Origin: Aporrectodea caliginosa
Taxonomy: Eukaryota > Annelida > Clitellata > Crassiclitellata > Lumbricidae
DNA length: 64,000 bases
Assembly: GCA_020284085.1 (NCBI GenBank)
Contig: JACEVL010000770.1
Span: forward strand, 835,001 to 899,000
Direction: 5' to 3'
The notes under the pieces are model-generated. The model had not been told where the DNA came from. It saw only the letters and a list, made by a program, of their open reading frames with translations, and did no database searches. The position numbers and the translations under genes are program-made. Below are positions 62,103 to 64,000 of the stretch, piece after piece (within the stretch, counting starts at the first letter, position 1; each line of letters opens with the position of its first letter).

Positions 62103-62526
62103 ACTAAAATCAGTGTTACCACTCCTATGTTTTTCCTCCAAGATCTATGTCATTTTGGCCTCATCTATGTTTCTATGTTGTTTTCCCCAAAAATGTTTTT
62201 TCATGGAAGCTATGGAAAAGTTAATTTTTTGGAGCAATTTCTATTAAAAAAGTACTTTTTGCAGTTGTTATTGCGATATGAGTGATATTGTTGATATTTT
62301 TGGGAATGTGATGACGTTTTTTTTTTTTTTTTTTGGCTTGTCAACTTTTTTGGGGGAGATTTCCGTAAAAAAAATGTGTAACATTTGGACTTTTTGGACC
62401 TCCACGCTCAACAAAAGCTCTGATTTTACACGCAATTCTTTAAAAACCGTGTCTATGTTTTTCTATGTTTTTTTTAGCGGTGTCTATGTTTTTCCAAAAA
62501 TGTTGAGTGGTAACGCTGACTAAAAT
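62103..62526. mobile_element. hAT-like MITE, 408 bp, with perfect 8-bp target duplication
   Basis: The element 62111-62518 has ends CAGTGTTACCACTC and, inverted, CAGCGTTACCACTC (13 of 14 match). ACTAAAAT at 62103-62110 is repeated exactly at 62519-62526. The inside is T-rich with several CTATGTTTTT words near both ends in opposite context. There is no coding capacity. End sequence and duplication length fit the hAT superfamily. Confidence 0.85.
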
Positions 62527-63615
62527 CTAGGTGAAGCCCGTTTTCTCGTAACCAATAACGATGCCCGTTAATTTCTAATAAGAAATTTCCAAGGGCGATT
62601 TTCTATGTCATCTCAACTAAAAACTCGCCATTCCAACTCTTTGCCGATGCAAAATTTTTAACGAACGTTCTTATCCCAACTATTTTCAGTTCAAAATTTA
62701 ATTTCAGTTCCGATATTATGGACATTTTTAGTTGATTTTCAAACCCATCAAGCGGCAATGATGGATTACGCTAGAGCTACACGGAAGAATGTTCGATAGG
62801 TGGTGCAGTAAGAGGACATTAAATTGAAATGCGAAGTCGCTTAAATTCAAATGCTAAACGGGGCAGCACCGCAGGCACATGTAATTAAATTCAGATACAC
62901 TGGGAGAAACTATTTTCACCTCTAAATATCGTTTCCATTCAGATATGTGGACATTTAAAATATTTGAAGCCCTTCAGCATATATAGTAAGTAAGTAAGTA
63001 GCCTTTATTTGCAGCCGTTAAAAATTACGCAAAGTCGGTAAAATATTCTAGTATCTTATACGGACGGATACGATTCTTGTTGGTCAGGAAAACCATCGGC
63101 ATTCTTGTTGATCAGGAAAACCATCGGCAGCAGCAAGTGTTGTGCTGTATCCGGAGGCCAACCAAGACTTGTTGCAGAAGCCAGACGGTCTGATAAACCA
63201 TGGAAGGATTTTATAAAAGACTCACGATTTGTAGGCCTACATTTTCATCCAGAGCTTGAAAAGCTGTTGTGTGTGACAGCGACTTCAGCACACAGGGCAC
63301 GTCTTGGTCAGAAACTTCTGAGTGAATTGGTTTAATAAAATGCAAAAGGCATTTAGAGTAACATTTGACATGAAGGATTTCTGTAGGTACAGAATCGGAA
63401 TTCTCTGCAGTCTGCATCTAGAGTTGTTTCCCACGTGTAAAATAAAAGAATCATGTTTCATTAAAATAATGGGTTGTCCGACTTGGCAATTGATTTAGTA
63501 AGGAATAGCAGTCTGGGTGTGATTGTGATTTTTCAAAGTCTTGGTCGTGAGGTTGAAAGTCTTGGTCTCAAGAACAAAGGTTTGACCACGTCAGACCAAC
63601 ACGTTTACAATAAAA
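62527..63615. other. No gene seen
   Basis: GTAAGTAAGTAAGTA at 62986-63001 and a 29-bp near-repeat TTCTTGTTGGTCAGGAAAAC / TTCTTGTTGATCAGGAAAAC at 63073-63123. The frame at 63105-63335 has no recognised motif. Confidence 0.5.
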
Positions 63616-63616
63616 C

Positions 63617-63618
<2 letters not shown>

Positions 63619-63667
<49 letters not shown>
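63619..63667. repeat. (AT)n microsatellite
   Basis: Uninterrupted array of about 24 units. Confidence 0.95.
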
Positions 63668-63670
<3 letters not shown>

Positions 63671-64000
63671 AGTACCAATGAGTCTACTGTTGTACGTCAA
63701 TACGGGCGTATACTTGCTCGATGCGTGGCCGATTGATGTACCCAGTAACTCCAGGCAATTGATCAATGCGTGGCAGCTAGACGCAGCTAGCCACCGCAGG
63801 CACGTGACACAGACGTATTTAAACAATTCGTTGACTCATCGATGTCACGTCAAAAAATTCCGCCATAGCGAATCGTCAGCCAGTCGATCCCAAACAGATC
63901 AACGACCCGATGAGTCATCGGCACAGCATCATCGAAAATTAATGCACAGAAGCACGCCAAATAGGTCTATATGCTGATTCATTAGCAGAAAATCACGTTC

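Overview
The window is eukaryotic and metazoan, most likely from an invertebrate with a repeat-rich genome. One receptor gene can be spliced together from six exons with GT/AG borders and matching phases. Around it lie 5'-truncated non-LTR retrotransposons, tRNA-derived SINEs, hAT-like MITEs and very many long microsatellites. There is no bacterial-style gene packing. I cannot name the species; the palindrome TAGGCCTA is unusually common (12 exact copies).

Layout. 0-3 kb: one long proline-rich coding exon, open at the left edge, running into a polypurine low-complexity tail with a 51-bp minisatellite. 3-9.5 kb: AT-rich DNA, a 158-bp tandem duplication rich in AGGTCA and CACGTG, a CR1-type LINE 3' fragment, and a second, L2/CR1-like LINE fragment that ends in an (ATC)n array. 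9.5-16.8 kb: a structured repeat domain. Two inverted arms of about 1 kb flank a 43-copy, 39-bp minisatellite with 12-unit higher-order structure. The right arm carries a SINE with a 12-bp target duplication and overlaps a 1.08-kb tandem duplication, followed by a 50-bp-stem hairpin. 18.5-32 kb: a class A peptide-type GPCR gene on the minus strand, with a predicted product of 476 aa. Its introns contain LINE and SINE remnants and microsatellites.

32-43 kb: no recognisable gene. This part holds SINE 3' fragments, a 393-bp hAT-like MITE with a perfect 8-bp target duplication, a 0.9-kb TC/TCTG tract and an (AGT)n/(AAT)n tract. 43.2-45.5 kb: a decayed DNA transposon with perfect 12-bp terminal repeats. 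It sits in an (ACAT)n array, carries a transposase-like pseudogene and contains a nested LINE 3' end. A second copy of the same gene family lies inverted at about 46.7-47.1 kb. 49.6-54.8 kb: several tRNA-derived SINEs, a 1.4-kb GAA/TGC satellite and hAT fragments. 55-64 kb: duplicated short repeats, palindromes, microsatellites and a 408-bp hAT-like MITE.

Only two gene bodies look real: the proline-rich exon and the GPCR. Almost all other long open frames are by-products of repeats whose period is a multiple of three. Most of what is of interest here is the mobile and tandem repeat biology.
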